Shown here piece by piece: positions 62,801 to 64,000 of a DNA stretch of 64,000 nt. The stretch is from Legionellales bacterium (lineage in GTDB: Bacteria > Pseudomonadota > Gammaproteobacteria > Comchoanobacterales > Comchoanobacteraceae), in contig PBNF01000028.1 in assembly GCA_002722995.1 (NCBI GenBank), positions 1 to 64,000 of the forward strand, written 5' to 3'. Within the stretch, counting starts at the first letter, position 1; each line of letters opens with the position of its first letter. Below the pieces are notes generated by a model that was not told the DNA's origin, did no database searches, and saw nothing but the letters and a program-made list of their open reading frames with translations. Made by a program: the position numbers and the translations under genes.

Positions 62801-64000
62801 GTAAATGATTAGAGTCCTTCATTGATTGATATTCGACACTAAATTCACTCAAATAGACAATATGATCATCAGGCTTTTTGATCTCAAAAAGTCGTTCCCC
62901 AATCGTTCTCATTCCCATATTCTCGAGGATAGGAATCGCATCAGATAACGGTAAAAATTGATCTAATTGGTAGATTCTTAACAAAGAGTCTTCTTGATCA
63001 CCTTGAATCAACTCAATATGTAACCCATCTTGCGCTTCTAATGACTCCAAAATCTGAACAACTTTGGCCCCAACTGATCCTGAATATAAACTTTTAAAAG
63101 CAGGTGAAAAAGCCCATTGATAATTCATGAACAAACGATGACCCTGAGCCGCTCCAACTTGTTTCAGTAAAGTCATTTCAAAATGATCTTGCCAAGAACT
63201 CGCAAGTTGTACAATTTTTTGTTCAATTTCATCCACATTAAAAGTGTGTTCTTGATTGGAGTCAATACGAATGACAAAGTGAACCATTGCCAAGGGTGAT
63301 TCTGAGAAAATTGGATTAGCCAAAATTTCCTCTCCATGGAATGACTCAATCAAAACGCGTTGCATTTTAATTCTAAGTTCCGTGGAATAATTATCTCTAG
63401 GCACACAAATCAAACATGAAACAAATCGATTACAAATATCTTTACGTGCAAATAAACGAGTGACCCTGCGTTCTTGAATGTCCAAAATACCATTACATAA
63501 GAGAGTAAGCTCCTCTAGATTTGACTGAAACAATTCATCTCTAGGTAATCTTTTTAGAATATGTAACAAACGTTTACGCTCATATAATCCCATCGATTCA
63601 TTCGATGCCGCCATGACTTTTCTCACACGCTCTCTTAACAATGGAATTCGGCTAGGATCACTGTCATAGGCATCTGAAGTAAATAAACCAATAAAACGTT
63701 GCTCACCTACCACTTCACCTTTTTCATTAAAGGATTTACAAATAATAATGTCTGTGTAAACAGCACGATGAATTGTTGAAAGGGTATTGGTCTTGGTGAT
63801 CAGAATTAAATGATTAGACAATGCATGTTCGCGCATTGCTTTAGGTAGATCAATGTAATATTGTTTCTCGGGAGAATTTTTAGATTGATTCAAAACACCT
63901 AAGCCACTCTTTTCTACTAACTTAAGCGCTTTATTTTCTCCTGAACCTGTTACGGCATACTCCCGATATCCTATGAATGTAAAATACTCAAGTAACCATT
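59844..64000 (-). CDS. NAD-specific glutamate dehydrogenase, large (180-kDa) type, 5' end beyond the window
   Basis: The C-terminal 1385 or so residues of a large NAD-dependent glutamate dehydrogenase, which deaminates glutamate to 2-oxoglutarate. The frame stays open to the window edge, and the part beyond the TTG at 63893 reads ...[12 protein letters not shown]...SGLGVL, which is typical of this family's N-terminal region, so the gene continues past 64000. The catalytic region has [25 protein letters not shown] with the reactive Lys, PAGAKGGFI, and [16 protein letters not shown]. The family runs to about 1600 residues. The alpha/beta-hydrolase gene follows 30 bp downstream. Confidence 0.95.
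   Translation of the reverse strand, partial: [1384 protein letters not shown]

Noticed and set aside
63840-63893. TTG at 63893 as the start of the glutamate dehydrogenase gene
   Set aside because: The frame is open upstream to the window edge and encodes family-typical sequence ([10 protein letters not shown]), so the gene begins outside the window.
1-64000. tRNA, rRNA, CRISPR arrays and insertion sequences
   Set aside because: I looked for tRNA T-loop patterns, short regularly spaced repeats and transposase motifs while reading and recognised none. A tRNAscan and a covariance-model search would settle small RNAs.

Overview
The window is AT-rich (roughly two-thirds A+T by eye), densely coded DNA from a gammaproteobacterium. 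Three things point to it: the miaA-hfq-hflX-hflK-hflC cluster, the rpsU-yqeY-dnaG-rpoD block, and E. coli-type purB, thyA and dusA. Several genes look like host-directed proteins: patatin-like lipases, one with calmodulin-binding-type IQ motifs, a tandem PARG-like protein, membrane-anchored enzymes, and a lone DotI/IcmL-like periplasmic protein. With the 180-kDa-class NAD glutamate dehydrogenase, this suggests an intracellular member of the Legionellales (Legionella/Coxiella/Berkiella relatives) with a Dot/Icm type IVB secretion system. That placement is inference; no 16S gene or secretion apparatus lies in the window.

Layout. 1-10.7 kb is accessory-like. It holds the tail of one patatin-like gene and a complete IQ-motif patatin, a convergent amidinotransferase-fold protein with a C-terminal membrane hairpin, a Dus enzyme, a small disordered protein, yciO, yciB, and a 1196-residue protein with two PARG-like domains plus membrane segments. 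10.7-19.6 kb holds three L,D-transpeptidases, an MFS transporter, thymidine kinase, an amino-acid permease, nadA and a lipoprotein with a DUF4015-like fold. 19.6-24 kb holds two Na+/H+ antiporters, an unknown membrane protein and a slipin. 24-34 kb is core: nrdB and nrdA with a probable NrdR box, rpsU-yqeY-dnaG-rpoD, and coaBC. 34-39 kb holds a TPR protein, rluB and two paralogous membrane proteins of an unrecognised family. 39-52 kb is again core: hflC, hflK, hflX, hfq, miaA, purB, an MFS transporter, rpmE, dusA, recJ and gpmI. 52-64 kb holds ctpA, the DotI/IcmL-like protein, a membrane protein with a lipase-type motif, thyA, a tyrosine recombinase with a 5'-nucleotidase, a haloalkane-dehalogenase homologue that has lost its nucleophile, and the 5'-truncated (by the window edge) glutamate dehydrogenase.

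How the genes work together. Nucleotide supply (nrdAB, thyA, tdk, purB, 5'-nucleotidase), replication and transcription initiation (dnaG, rpoD), and tRNA/rRNA modification (three dihydrouridine synthase or miaA-type enzymes, rluB, yciO) form the housekeeping frame. Cell-envelope functions (three L,D-transpeptidases, ctpA, HflKC, slipin) are over-represented. The most interesting material is the scattered set of unlinked, effector-like genes. Several join an enzyme domain to membrane hairpins or to short eukaryotic-type motifs, and some have internal tandem repeats or lie beside paralogues.

No tRNA, rRNA, CRISPR array, insertion sequence or prophage was recognised.
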